From positions 1 to 32,140 of the forward strand of contig JAFGFM010000014.1 of the NCBI GenBank assembly GCA_016931115.1: a DNA stretch of 32,140 bases, in the 5' to 3' direction. This document shows positions 17,762 through 26,591 of the stretch, piece after piece. The notes under the pieces were generated by a model. The model saw nothing but the letters and a program-made list of their open reading frames with translations, was not told the origin of the DNA and searched no databases. Numbering within the stretch: position 1 is the first letter of the stretch; every line of letters begins with the position of its first letter. The position numbers and the translations under genes are program-made. The stretch is from Deltaproteobacteria bacterium (GTDB lineage: Bacteria; Desulfobacterota; DSM-4660; Desulfatiglandales; HGW-15).

Positions 17762-17986
17762 ATGAAAACCAATACGGATCTGGCGATTATACCGGTCAAA
17801 AATGAGATCAAGCCTGTGAGGGTGATTTCCAGCAGAGCTATAGGCGCTTATACCGATGATAAGGATAAACTTGTAAGGATCGCTTTTCCGGGCACAAAAT
17901 ACAGCCGTGTTGGCAGCACCTATGGCAGGGCAGGTAATGAAAAAGATACCAGGGGCATGGGAGAAAATATTGACATGTATGTATAG
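17762..17986 (+). CDS. Small protein of unknown function next to fliW
   Basis: A 74-residue ORF 117 bp after fliW on the same strand. The middle (PVRVISSRAIGAYTDDKDKLVRIAFPGTKYSRVGS) is basic with alternating hydrophobics, and the end is Gly-rich. There is no signal peptide, membrane segment or known motif. Only a weak CAGGG lies about 9 nt upstream of the ATG. It ends 9 bp before the convergent PilZ gene. Codon use resembles its neighbours, so it may be real, but I cannot name it. Confidence 0.45.
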   Translation: MKTNTDLAIIPVKNEIKPVRVISSRAIGAYTDDKDKLVRIAFPGTKYSRVGSTYGRAGNEKDTRGMGENIDMYV

Positions 17987-17995
17987 GCGCTGACC

Positions 17996-18712
17996 CTATT
18001 CATCAAACCCTCCCCTTTCCTTGAGCACCCTCCTCTGACAATAATAGATAAATTTCTTGAGCTCGTTCTGATCATCCTTTTTTATCTCAAGGATTTTAAG
18101 TCCAAAATCCATTTTCCCTGTTTCCACATGTTTTGCCATTCTTACAATCTCAGCAGAACCTATCTTTATATTAACAGGGGTCTCTTCCTCGTCAAATAAA
18201 AGGGAGATGGCTGAATATTTTTTCCCCTTAAACAGGATATCCTTATTATACCGGTTTAGATCAGCATCTATCAGGATACCACCTTCACTTACATTTATAA
18301 CCGGAAAGGTCATTTGATTATCAGCACATTTACAGGATAACCTTACCCCTGAAGGAACAGGCACCCTGAAGCTATTGCGTCTCTGCGCCCTTTCTATAAA
18401 TTCGGGAAAGCGAAACTTGATTCGTCTGCCAATAATCCTGGTAATGGTAGTCTTGAAACTGTACTGTATCTTTTCACCATCACTGAACTGAAAATAACAT
18501 TTTTTGCCCTCTGCAACCGGGGCAACAGAACCGGCGCTTCCAGGGTAATCAATGAAGAATCCCCTGTTTTCAGTATCAGACAGGCCCAGAACAATGGTCA
18601 GGCCATCAAAATTTGTGCCCATCACATGTATATTCAGTATTGTATGATCCTGTTTTAATTTCTCAAGGATGGCAAATATCTTTTTACCGCTGATTCTTTC
18701 GGTATCTTCCAT
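17996..18712 (-). CDS. PilZ-domain c-di-GMP-binding protein (YcgR-like)
   Basis: A 238-residue protein with an N-terminal YcgR-N-like beta domain (about 25-105) and a C-terminal PilZ domain (about 108-230). The RxxxR c-di-GMP loop is present (R112, R116 in RRNSFR). The second motif, normally (D/N)xSxxGG, reads NVSEGG at 140-145, so ligand binding is likely retained. YcgR proteins act as a c-di-GMP brake on the flagellar motor, which fits its place next to the flagellar operon, on the opposite strand. The start is preceded by only a weak GGGA, so the exact N-terminus is less certain than the family. Confidence 0.82.
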   Translation of the reverse strand: MEDTERISGKKIFAILEKLKQDHTILNIHVMGTNFDGLTIVLGLSDTENRGFFIDYPGSAGSVAPVAEGKKCYFQFSDGEKIQYSFKTTITRIIGRRIKFRFPEFIERAQRRNSFRVPVPSGVRLSCKCADNQMTFPVINVSEGGILIDADLNRYNKDILFKGKKYSAISLLFDEEETPVNIKIGSAEIVRMAKHVETGKMDFGLKILEIKKDDQNELKKFIYYCQRRVLKERGGFDE

Positions 18713-18793
18713 AACTGTATCCCATTAATTCCCTGATCTAATCATATATATCATCGAGATGCAATACCTGTGCCCTGTAATCATACTCCCAAC

Positions 18794-19483
18794 TCATAAG
18801 GAAAAGGTTTTGTTGTTTTTATCTGATTTCATTACCAATCGATGTATCAATACATATGCAGCAATTACGACTGCAATAAAAATCAGGATCCATAAATAAT
18901 GCTCTTGTATCATTGCCTTTCCTCTGTGTACCAGGTCACTGTATGTCATATCACCTGAAAGCCTTCCGAGATAGTAACCGACCCATATGAGAATAATAGA
19001 CCATATCCCTGCGCCTAGAGCGGTAAAGAGAGAAAACCTTGACAATGGCATCTTTGCAACACCTGCCGGTATCGAGATCAACTGCCTTATGGCAGGAAGG
19101 AGGCGGCATATAAAGGTGGCAATCTCTCCATATTTTAAAAAAATCTCCTCTGACCTTGTGAGTACTGACGGTTTTATAAAAAAATATCTGCCATACCTGT
19201 ATAGAAAAGGCCTGCCCAGATACATTGCCAGATAATAGTTGATGTATGCACCAGCAAGGGAGCCTGCCAGACCGCATACAAACACAAAAGCGATGTCAAT
19301 ATAAGGATCACCGAAAAAGAGCTCACCCCTGTATGCCATGAAACCGGCAGGGATCAAGACTACCTCACTCGGAAAGGGAATAAATGAACTCTCTATGGTC
19401 ATAAACAGGAAGATCATGAGAAAACCCCATACATGTGCATATTGCACTGCCCACTCTATGTGTTCGATTATTATTTCAGTCAT
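18794..19483 (-). CDS. DedA-family membrane protein
   Basis: A 229-residue integral membrane protein with about five hydrophobic segments. The family motifs are present: ESSFIPFPSEVVLIPAG, then GSLAGAYINYYLAMYLGRPF, the FICRLLPAIRQLISIPAGVAKMP block and a final YYLGR. DedA proteins are linked to lipid-carrier recycling (undecaprenyl phosphate or phospholipid flipping) and proton-motive-force upkeep; the individual substrate cannot be read here. It starts 10 bp after the DUF4301 stop, so the two are likely co-transcribed. Confidence 0.85.
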   Translation of the reverse strand: MTEIIIEHIEWAVQYAHVWGFLMIFLFMTIESSFIPFPSEVVLIPAGFMAYRGELFFGDPYIDIAFVFVCGLAGSLAGAYINYYLAMYLGRPFLYRYGRYFFIKPSVLTRSEEIFLKYGEIATFICRLLPAIRQLISIPAGVAKMPLSRFSLFTALGAGIWSIILIWVGYYLGRLSGDMTYSDLVHRGKAMIQEHYLWILIFIAVVIAAYVLIHRLVMKSDKNNKTFSL

Positions 19484-19493
19484 CTCTATTCAT

Positions 19494-21053
19494 TTACCCC
19501 GGCTGATGCTCATCTCTTACAAGGTCAAAAACTGTTTTTACAGGGCTGAAGGTTGCAGCAGGCACTTCAATAAAAACAGTATTCCAGAATGCCATAGAAC
19601 CATTCCAGAGCCCCGGCAGTTCAAGAGCCTTCAACTCCTTACCATTCTGTGATTTTAAGGAAATAAAGTCTGCATCATTGTCCACATAGTCTCTCAGGTT
19701 ATATGGATTCCCCCAATAATCCCTGAGGCCGCATACCAGATCAACCGGGTTAAAATGGGTGGCTGATTTAAATGCCTGCTTCTGATCCGGCTTATCCATA
19801 TCAATCTGTGATGACTCAACAATCTGTATGGATGAGCCTTTGCCTGCCTTTTCTACCCAGAATGGCCCTCCACCCGGTTCACCTTCATTCTTTACCATAC
19901 CGCATACCCTTAGCGGCCTGTTAAGCATCTTAATGAGGTATTCCTTTTGTATGCCGGCAGGGCTCGCTAATAAACCGGCATCAGGGATGACACTGAGATG
20001 TTCTTCCATGAATATGAAAAGTGATTTTATATATTGCTCATCCGGATTATCATCTATCAGGGTCTTAACATGTCCGAATATTTTATCCTGGAGCTCTATC
20101 AGAAAACCGCCAATGGCCTTTTTATATTTAAAGGTAATATCCTTAAACCTGTCATGGCTGACATTATCTATATTCTTGATAAATACAATATCGCCTTCAA
20201 GGTCTGATAGGTTTTCTATCAGGGCGCCATGTCCGCCAGGCCTGAAAACAAGAGACCCCTTTTCATCCCGGAACGGTTCATTATCCATATCAACAGCTAT
20301 TGTATCGGTATAAGGCCTCTGGCATGAATACGCTATTTCATATGAAGCCCCTTCCCTTTCATAAAGTTTAAGGACAGAGTCAATGTATCCCCTCACCCGT
20401 GTCTCATGTTCAGGTGAGATGGTAAAATGGATTTTTATCCTGCCAGCCTTGTCAGCTGTATAATTGAGAGCCTCAACAAGTTGTTCCTCAAATGGGGTTC
20501 TTGAATGGGTGTCATACCTGTGAAATGGTATCAAACCCTTGGGTATATTTGAGAGGTTAAGGCCTTCATCAGAAAGGAGGCAATCAAGTATCTGGTTTAT
20601 TTTTTGATTTTTAACAGCAGTATCAATGTCGTTGCCGTTCTCTTTCATTATTTTTTTAAGAGCATCGAAAAAGGCGTATCTTTCAAGATCACCTGTAAAT
20701 GAAATAAGAGGTTTATACCTGTTATCAGATGATATTATTGCAGGATCATTTATATTTGTTATTTCATTGTAAACCTCAAGCAGATATTTGAACATCCTGC
20801 TGGCAGCACCTGATGCAGGCACAAACTTCATGCACCTGCCCTGTTTTTGAGCATCATCAAATATGCTGATATATCTCTCGATCTCTTTGTTATCCAGGGC
20901 CGTGATGCCATCATTGACAGTACAGGGTCTTAAAATCTTTGTGAAGGGTATCCCTTTTTTAAATATGCTGATCTGAGAGATCACCTTTTCCGGTGTCATC
21001 CCGTGGGCGGATATCTGTGAAAGATCCGCGTTAGTAAATATCTCTTTATCCAT
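19494..21053 (-). CDS. DUF4301-family protein
   Basis: A 519-residue cytoplasmic protein that I recognise as DUF4301 from the N-terminal HGMTPEKVISQI, the CMKFVPASGAASRMFK block and the later FRPGGHGALIENLSDLEGDIVFIKNIDNV. The FVPASGAASRM and FRPGGHGA loops resemble nucleotide-sugar pyrophosphorylase-type phosphate loops, so a nucleotidyltransferase-like fold is plausible, but no reaction is established to my knowledge. GGAG lies 6 nt before the ATG. It heads a two-gene unit with the DedA gene. Confidence 0.75.
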   Translation of the reverse strand: MDKEIFTNADLSQISAHGMTPEKVISQISIFKKGIPFTKILRPCTVNDGITALDNKEIERYISIFDDAQKQGRCMKFVPASGAASRMFKYLLEVYNEITNINDPAIISSDNRYKPLISFTGDLERYAFFDALKKIMKENGNDIDTAVKNQKINQILDCLLSDEGLNLSNIPKGLIPFHRYDTHSRTPFEEQLVEALNYTADKAGRIKIHFTISPEHETRVRGYIDSVLKLYEREGASYEIAYSCQRPYTDTIAVDMDNEPFRDEKGSLVFRPGGHGALIENLSDLEGDIVFIKNIDNVSHDRFKDITFKYKKAIGGFLIELQDKIFGHVKTLIDDNPDEQYIKSLFIFMEEHLSVIPDAGLLASPAGIQKEYLIKMLNRPLRVCGMVKNEGEPGGGPFWVEKAGKGSSIQIVESSQIDMDKPDQKQAFKSATHFNPVDLVCGLRDYWGNPYNLRDYVDNDADFISLKSQNGKELKALELPGLWNGSMAFWNTVFIEVPAATFSPVKTVFDLVRDEHQPG

Positions 21054-21264
21054 AATAACTCCGAATAGCTGTACAGTACCTTTTCAAAAACAATGTCAAC
21101 AGAGGATATATAAAAGCAAAAATAATGCCAACATAATTTTGGATATTATTTTCCGATAAATACCGCTATCTAACAGCAGCCTGTTTTTAAAAACCTCATC
21201 TATTTCGCTGGTGAAATCCTTTTTCAAATATTCCCCCTTCATTAAAGAATTAACGAGGTTTCTC

Positions 21265-21981
21265 TCACCCATGAACCAACATGTATGCTGCGATGGCTGC
21301 AAGCAGGACTGCAACAAACCGGTTAAATGTTTTTTGCGGCATACGCTCAACAAATCCTTTTGCTGACCATGTCCCAAGAATCATTGCGATACCCATCAGC
21401 GCGGCAAGAGACCAGAATTCCCGGTTCAGAGGTATGAAGTGCTGGTATACCAGCATTTTAATACCATGCATCATTAGTGCGGTTATAGCCTCGCTGGAAA
21501 TATAACCGGCAGGTGGCAGACCGAGTGAAAGGAAGATTGCAGCCCCCAGGGGGCCTGCACTTCCGACCAGCCCTGAAAGTAAACCAACCAGGCATCCTGA
21601 ACCTGTCAATAATACTGGGCTCACCTTGATTTTTAACAAACCGAAGTATTTTAACAGGATGAATATCAAGATGGCCGATCCGATTAAACGCATAACCAGT
21701 TCTTTGGGCAACTGGACGAATGAGACCGCTCCCAAAATACTGAATGGTACAGCACCAAGAAGAAAGAGCCCTACAGGTTTCCACCGAATCTGTTTAAAGC
21801 CGAACCCAGCCCTTGAAAGATTGCCGATAAACTGTGCAATAGTCAGTAATGGAACGGCATGTGTTACCCCAACAGTAAAAACCAGCAGGGGCAGAAGCAG
21901 AAGGGCGCCGCCAAATCCGACTGCTCCTGAAATTGCTGCTGCAATAAAAGCAGCTACAAATAGTAAAACTGTTTCAAACAA
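21265..21981 (-). CDS. TSUP (TauE/SafE) family permease
   Basis: The 238-residue protein has about seven membrane segments and two repeated TSUP cores: the N-terminal AISGAVGFGGALLLLPLLVF and the middle GLLSGLVGSAGPLGAAIFLSLGLPP. The family moves sulfite, sulfonates, sulfoacetate or other organic and sulfur anions. It starts at TTG with a weak AGGTTGG upstream. It lies 125 bp past the J-domain gene at the 3' end of the arsenic/sulfur island, and is a second TSUP protein besides the one at 28071-28862, so sulfur-anion export is a repeated theme here. Confidence 0.8.
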   Translation of the reverse strand: MFETVLLFVAAFIAAAISGAVGFGGALLLLPLLVFTVGVTHAVPLLTIAQFIGNLSRAGFGFKQIRWKPVGLFLLGAVPFSILGAVSFVQLPKELVMRLIGSAILIFILLKYFGLLKIKVSPVLLTGSGCLVGLLSGLVGSAGPLGAAIFLSLGLPPAGYISSEAITALMMHGIKMLVYQHFIPLNREFWSLAALMGIAMILGTWSAKGFVERMPQKTFNRFVAVLLAAIAAYMLVHG

Positions 21982-22106
21982 TTAGTTACCAACCTGTTTT
22001 AGGGGTTATGGGAAATTAAGGACAAACCAAAAAAAATAAATTATCTAAAAATCATTTTTTTTCATTTGATCACTATTCTGAAATTGTTTTTTTCGGTTTC
22101 CTTTTT

Positions 22107-22445
22107 TTAAGATTTCCCAGGTTTAATATTAAACCAACCCCTCGCTTCATAATATTTCACAACCATTTCTCTTAGAGATTGAAACGGGTGGTCCTGCATG
22201 GCAGAATAAAATTCATTACTGTCTTGATACTCCGTGTTTTGATTCAATGGGATATCATCATTGGTCAAATAGTCATATGCCTGCTGGATTTCTTTAAATC
22301 GCATTTCCGCATCGGGATTTCCCGGATTTTTATCAGGATGCCATTTCAAGGCCAGCCTTCGATATGCCTTTTTTATTACCTTTTCTGAGGCTGATTCTTT
22401 GACTCCCAGTACCCGGCAAGACTCATATCTGTTTATAATTGTCAT
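22107..22445 (-). CDS. Short J-domain (DnaJ-like) protein
   Basis: A 112-residue protein. Residues about 5-65 form a J domain with the invariant HPD (H36-P37-D38) in [12 protein letters not shown], the part that stimulates DnaK ATPase. The rest lacks G/F, zinc-finger and substrate domains, so it is a specialised co-chaperone or tether. It starts 3 bp after the YeeE/YedE stop with no visible SD, which suggests reinitiation after that gene. A link to quality control of the membrane transporter upstream is only a guess. Confidence 0.8.
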   Translation of the reverse strand: MTIINRYESCRVLGVKESASEKVIKKAYRRLALKWHPDKNPGNPDAEMRFKEIQQAYDYLTNDDIPLNQNTEYQDSNEFYSAMQDHPFQSLREMVVKYYEARGWFNIKPGKS

Positions 22446-22448
22446 TTT

Positions 22449-23711
22449 TTATTTACTAAAAATATCCGAAACACTCCCGCCCATAAGATAAAAATATGTC
22501 ACAGCCCAGTTGCAGAGTATTGTAACAATACCAAATAAAATATTACCAACACTCATGAGCGCCCACCCAGAGAGGATATTGCCTATGACACATCCCCCTG
22601 CAAACGCAGCGCCTGCCCCCAGCAATATCCCTCCGAAAAATGCGACCACTGTCTGGGATGGGGGCCTGGAGGTGAAGGTCATGGTTCCGGAGATCCTTGC
22701 TGATACCCACGAACCGACCATAAGGCTTACAACAAGGAGCAATAGCCAGAGGTTGATCTTTTTGGACGCAGGGGCAGCAGGTGTAACCGGTTTATCACTG
22801 GCTGAGAACTGACCAGTGGATGGTGTCTGAGTTAAAGCAGCAGGCTTTGTTTCGGGCTTTTTATAGACATATGTCGGGTTGTTTTCAGTAAAAAGCTGCT
22901 GCATATGAAGGACTCCATGTGTTACACCAAGGGGATAGTTTCTCCCGACAGAGGCGGATGACAAATAGGCAAATATCGCAAGTATACCGATGGCTATCCC
23001 TGCCTTCCATGGTTTCCATGGGCGTCTGATCGTCCGTGATATTATTCCTGTATCATCCTGTTTTAGTTTGCCCTGTTTCTTATTCTTTTTGTTGCTTATG
23101 ACAATACCTATTATGGTCAATACAGCAAAGATAGCTGCCAGCATCCAGTAAGGCATACCGGTAATGGATGAGAGGGTAACAGGCCCACCATCCTGTGCTT
23201 TTATTACAAAACTTTTCATATGTTTATTAAAACCGCTCAGGTATCCGAACTCGACAATGGATATTCCGAAAGGGATGCCAATAAGACCCGCCATAGAATT
23301 GATGCTGCCTGCCGCAGATTTGAACAGGCATCCACTGACACAGCCGCCCGCAAGCACTATTCCGGTGCCAAAGAGCACCCCGCCAACAATATAGTTAAGA
23401 TAGATCAAGGGCTTTGGTGAAAGTTTAATAAACCCCATAAGATCAAACGCTGCAAAGAGCACCATGCATATGACTATGGCTATCCAGAGACCAAGGGCCT
23501 TTGAGCGGTCCCGCATGAGAATTACTTCACTAATGGCGCTTGCACCGCAGAGTTCGCCTTTTTTAAGGAAAAAACCGAACAGAAAACCCACAGGTATAGC
23601 GGTTAATACAGAGAGACCTGTATATTTTGCAATCAGCACAATCCCGATTAAAAACATTATGCTGAGAATAGAATACCCCTTCCAGTTGACATTTGTTCCT
23701 GCTTCTGACAT
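22449..23711 (-). CDS. YeeE/YedE-family sulfur (or selenium) transporter
   Basis: A 420-residue polytopic protein with two YeeE/YedE halves (about 10-215 and 300-415). Each half has the Gly-Gly-Cys pore motif: AGGCVSGCLFKSAAGS and AGGCVIGNILSGWA, plus an early GELCGAS. A soluble Pro/Ala-rich segment (about 280-315) joins them. Relatives take up thiosulfate through cysteine relays; another branch (YedE/FdhT) is associated with selenium metabolism. I cannot place this one between the two, but the selenocysteine signal in arsM of the same island makes the question relevant. AGGGAG lies about 7 nt upstream of the ATG. It lies 12 bp after arsC. Confidence 0.82.
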   Translation of the reverse strand: MSEAGTNVNWKGYSILSIMFLIGIVLIAKYTGLSVLTAIPVGFLFGFFLKKGELCGASAISEVILMRDRSKALGLWIAIVICMVLFAAFDLMGFIKLSPKPLIYLNYIVGGVLFGTGIVLAGGCVSGCLFKSAAGSINSMAGLIGIPFGISIVEFGYLSGFNKHMKSFVIKAQDGGPVTLSSITGMPYWMLAAIFAVLTIIGIVISNKKNKKQGKLKQDDTGIISRTIRRPWKPWKAGIAIGILAIFAYLSSASVGRNYPLGVTHGVLHMQQLFTENNPTYVYKKPETKPAALTQTPSTGQFSASDKPVTPAAPASKKINLWLLLLVVSLMVGSWVSARISGTMTFTSRPPSQTVVAFFGGILLGAGAAFAGGCVIGNILSGWALMSVGNILFGIVTILCNWAVTYFYLMGGSVSDIFSK

Positions 23712-23723
23712 TTGATTCGCTCC

Positions 23724-24152
23724 CTATTTATTGAACTCTTCCTCTATATTTTCTACAAAGGCCTTTATCTCGTCCCTTACCCTTCTGTAATGGTTCAATG
23801 CCTTCTCCTCATCCTTTTCACCTTCAGACAGCCCTGGCGGATCATCGAAACCCCTGTGCATCAATCTGGTCTTTGCAGGGAAAAAGGGGCATGCCTCTTT
23901 TGCATTGTCACACAGCGTGACAACATAATCAAATTCCATTACGCCCAGTGAATCTATATCCTTTGACCTCTGCGATGAAATATCTACACCAGCCTCAGCC
24001 ATAACCTTTACAGCCCTCGGGTCAACACCCTTTGGTGTAATACCCGCAGAGTATGCCTTGAACTTATCTTTTTTCAGATAATTGGTCCACCCTTCTGCCA
24101 TCTGGCTGCGGCATGAGTTGCCGGTGCATAAGAAGAGAATCTTTTTTATCAT
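23724..24152 (-). CDS. arsC: Thioredoxin-coupled arsenate reductase
   Basis: The 142-residue protein is of the low-molecular-weight phosphatase type that reduces arsenate to arsenite. The P-loop is C9-x5-R15 (LCTGNSCRS), and the redox relay cysteines C81 and C88 (VVTLCDNAKEACPFF) are spaced as in the thioredoxin-dependent subgroup. FDDPPG carries the expected acid region. The start at 24152 is set by AAGGA about 9 nt upstream; a longer frame to 24188 adds 12 unlike residues with no SD. It lies downstream of acr3, separated by a 222-bp repeat-bearing gap, and just upstream of the YeeE/YedE gene. Confidence 0.92.
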   Translation of the reverse strand: MIKKILFLCTGNSCRSQMAEGWTNYLKKDKFKAYSAGITPKGVDPRAVKVMAEAGVDISSQRSKDIDSLGVMEFDYVVTLCDNAKEACPFFPAKTRLMHRGFDDPPGLSEGEKDEEKALNHYRRVRDEIKAFVENIEEEFNK

Positions 24153-24210
24153 ATTTTTATATCCTTTATTAGTTAAAGTGGATTTCATGTAATTTATAAA
24201 TAGGAGTCAA

Positions 24211-24369
24211 GGAGTCAAGGTTTCAAGTGAAAGACGAATAAACATCCAACATTTAACGCACAATGTTCAATACCCAATATAAACTGGAAAAAAATATAAA
24301 TTCTTGAATATTGATTTTTCAATTTTGAATCTTCTCCTCAAACCCTTGATCACTTGAATCCTTGAACCC
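24211..24369. repeat. Inverted-repeat element with 8-bp periodic arms
   Basis: Arms 24211-24230 and 24350-24369 match as inverted copies at 17 of 20 positions. Each arm continues outward or inward in 8-bp steps (AGGAGTCA repeated on the left; CTTGAATC and CTTGAACC on the right). The 119-bp centre is AT-rich with no ORF. It fills the gap between acr3 and arsC and could be a MITE-like insertion or a 3'-end structure. It breaks what would otherwise be a tight operon. Confidence 0.6.
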
Positions 24370-24374
24370 TTCTT

Positions 24375-25463
24375 TTATTCACACCTCACATGACATACAC
24401 CTGCAGGTGTATTTACTTCATATGGAAAATACTTCCTCTTTAACCATAACGCCACATTTACAAGGGCTATCAACACAGGGACCTCAACCAGTGGCCCTAT
24501 AACCGCAGCAAATGCCTGCCCTGAATTGATACCAAAGACTGCAACCGCCACTGCAATGGCCAGTTCAAAATTATTGGACGCTGCGGTAAAGCTTAATGTT
24601 GTTGATTGTTCATATGTGGCCCCTGCCTTCATGGAAAGGAAGAAAGAGGCAAAGAACATAATTACAAAATAGATACAGAGAGGTATGGCAACACGCACCA
24701 CATCCATAGGGAGCTGGACTATGTATTCGCCCTTAAGGGAAAACATGACAAGTATTGTAAACAGAAGGGCGATAAGTGTAATGGGGCTGATCTTTGGGAT
24801 GAATTTTTTCTCATACCATTCCCTGCCTTTAGTATTAAGGCCGATCACACGCGAAATAATGCCTGCAATAAAGGGGATACCAAGGTAGATAAATACACTT
24901 TCGGATATCTGACCAATGGATATATCAACCACAATACCCTTTAGACCTATCCACTGGGGAATCACAGTTATAAATATATAGGCGTAAACAGAAAAGAACA
25001 GCACCTGGAATATGGAATTGAAGGCAACAAGACCAGCACAGTATTCAGTATCGCCAGATGCCAGGTCGTTCCATACAATCACCATTGCTATACAGCGTGC
25101 GAGACCGATGAGTATCAGGCCTACCATATACTCATGGTGCCCGGATAAAAAGGCGATAGCCAGAAGGAACATAAGTATTGGCCCTATTATCCAGTTCTGA
25201 ACCAAAGAAAGCAAAAGCACTTTATAATTACGAAAGACCTTTCCAAGTTGCTCGTATTTAACCTTTGCCAGAGGCGGGTACATCATTAAAATAAGCCCAA
25301 TTGCTATTGGGATGTTGGTTGTGCCAACCTGAAATATATTTATAACATCCTTGATCCTTGGAAAGAGATAGCCTGAAAACACACCGATTATCATTGCTGC
25401 GAATATCCACAGTGTAAGAAACCTGTCCAGAAAAGAGAGTCTTTTAGTAATTGATTCGCTCAT
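24375..25463 (-). CDS. acr3: Acr3-type arsenite efflux permease
   Basis: A 362-residue transporter with ten predicted membrane segments that exports arsenite using the proton gradient. Family motifs are present: [20 protein letters not shown], the [18 protein letters not shown] block with the essential Cys C124, [21 protein letters not shown], and [13 protein letters not shown] with the conserved Glu. The short tail holds two extra cysteines (AGVCHVRCE), which are not essential family positions. AGGAGC lies within the end of ccdA, and the start is 1 bp after its stop, so the two are coupled. Confidence 0.95.
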   Translation of the reverse strand: MSESITKRLSFLDRFLTLWIFAAMIIGVFSGYLFPRIKDVINIFQVGTTNIPIAIGLILMMYPPLAKVKYEQLGKVFRNYKVLLLSLVQNWIIGPILMFLLAIAFLSGHHEYMVGLILIGLARCIAMVIVWNDLASGDTEYCAGLVAFNSIFQVLFFSVYAYIFITVIPQWIGLKGIVVDISIGQISESVFIYLGIPFIAGIISRVIGLNTKGREWYEKKFIPKISPITLIALLFTILVMFSLKGEYIVQLPMDVVRVAIPLCIYFVIMFFASFFLSMKAGATYEQSTTLSFTAASNNFELAIAVAVAVFGINSGQAFAAVIGPLVEVPVLIALVNVALWLKRKYFPYEVNTPAGVCHVRCE

Positions 25464-25464
25464 T

Positions 25465-26172
25465 TTATGCTCCTAAAAAAGGATTAACAATAAAATAGAT
25501 AGCCAATAACAGGATAACCACCCCTGCGCCCTTGCGAAACCAGCTCCCGGCACCCTGCCATCTGCTGTTATCCATTATGCTCTTTACAAACCCGGTAAAG
25601 CTCCCTGCAAAGACAATAGGCAGGCAATGGCCTATTGCAAAAAGAATAATAAACAGGATGCCTGTGGCGATCTTTTCCTGCACAGTAATGATTGCAAGTA
25701 TAGGAGCAATAAATCCAAATGTGCATGACCCTGAAAGAATACCATATGCCAGCCCAAGACCAAAGGCCCCGATAAATCCCCTGAAATTGAGTTTGTAAAG
25801 CAGGCTGCCGGATGCTGAACATTTTTCAACCCCGATCATGCCAAGCGCAATCCATATGAGAACAAGGCCTATAACAACCTGCCAGTAATTTCCGATATCG
25901 CCAAGCATGCGCCCAAGAATGGCGCAAATGATTCCTACAAGTGCTATGGAGATAAAAAGGCCAGTCGAGAATAAAACAGAGTATATACCGGCCTTTCGTG
26001 GTGTCAGCATGGCCTCCTGGCCACCAACATAACCGACAATGAGCGGGATTGATGCAAGGTGGCAGGGGCTGAACATTACACTTATCACGCCCCACAGGAA
26101 ACAACCAAGTGCAGCAATAGATGAACCTGAGGTCATCAGTTCATTCACTTTGAGAAAAATTGTTTCAAACAT
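25465..26172 (-). CDS. CcdA/DsbD-like thiol electron transporter
   Basis: The 235-residue protein has six hydrophobic segments. It carries the paired transmembrane cysteines of the family: C37 in [10 protein letters not shown] and C150 in [11 protein letters not shown]. CcdA-type proteins pass electrons from cytoplasmic thioredoxin across the membrane to periplasmic thiol proteins. The exported thioredoxin encoded 14 bp upstream is the obvious partner. AGAGGTTATT precedes the ATG. It is coupled to acr3 downstream. A role in keeping extracytoplasmic thiols reduced during arsenic stress is inferred. Confidence 0.85.
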   Translation of the reverse strand: MFETIFLKVNELMTSGSSIAALGCFLWGVISVMFSPCHLASIPLIVGYVGGQEAMLTPRKAGIYSVLFSTGLFISIALVGIICAILGRMLGDIGNYWQVVIGLVLIWIALGMIGVEKCSASGSLLYKLNFRGFIGAFGLGLAYGILSGSCTFGFIAPILAIITVQEKIATGILFIILFAIGHCLPIVFAGSFTGFVKSIMDNSRWQGAGSWFRKGAGVVILLLAIYFIVNPFLGA

Positions 26173-26186
26173 AATAACCTCTGTTG

Positions 26187-26576
26187 CTATTCAACACCCA
26201 TTTTATTGAGCTGGGTTATGATTTCCTTTTCGCTAAAAAATCCCACATGCCTGAATACCTCTTCGCCTTCCGTGTCAAAAAATACCTGGGTAGGAAGCGC
26301 TTTCAGATTGTAGACATACTGCTGTTCAGGGTCTTGCAGGAGGTTGATAAAGACTATTGCGGCCTTCCCCTCATATTTTACTTTCAATTTTTCCAGTATG
26401 GGCGCCATCATCTTGCACTGGGTGCATGTTTTTTTACCAAGGGCAACCATTGTAACCATGCCTTTGACAGGAAGGTTTTTAAGAAATTCCTCATGCTCTT
26501 CAGCAGCAGATTTCCCTGATGCAATCCCTGGAATAATTAAGAGAGTTATACTTACTGTAATCAATAAAGATTTCAT
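26187..26576 (-). CDS. Exported thioredoxin-fold protein (CTQC)
   Basis: A 129-residue protein with a signal peptide (about residues 1-20, ending near GIASGKS). The thioredoxin fold carries the redox motif C51-T-Q-C54 in KKTCTQCKMM and the cis-Pro in ALPTQVFFD. It should act in the periplasm and receive electrons from the CcdA-like protein encoded next. The start at 26576 is set by GGAGGATCAA directly upstream; a longer frame adds four residues but loses the SD. It begins 15 bp after the arsM stop. Confidence 0.88.
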   Translation of the reverse strand: MKSLLITVSITLLIIPGIASGKSAAEEHEEFLKNLPVKGMVTMVALGKKTCTQCKMMAPILEKLKVKYEGKAAIVFINLLQDPEQQYVYNLKALPTQVFFDTEGEEVFRHVGFFSEKEIITQLNKMGVE

Positions 26577-26591
26577 TTGATCCTCCATTTG

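Noticed and set aside
21096-21377. 93-codon minus-strand ORF past the TSUP gene
   Set aside because: It overlaps the 3' end of the TSUP gene in another frame, and the rest lacks SD and domain signals.
22000-22106. T-rich stretches downstream of the J-domain gene as a terminator
   Set aside because: The T-runs are on the plus strand. On the transcribed minus strand they are A-runs, without a GC-rich stem before a U-tract.
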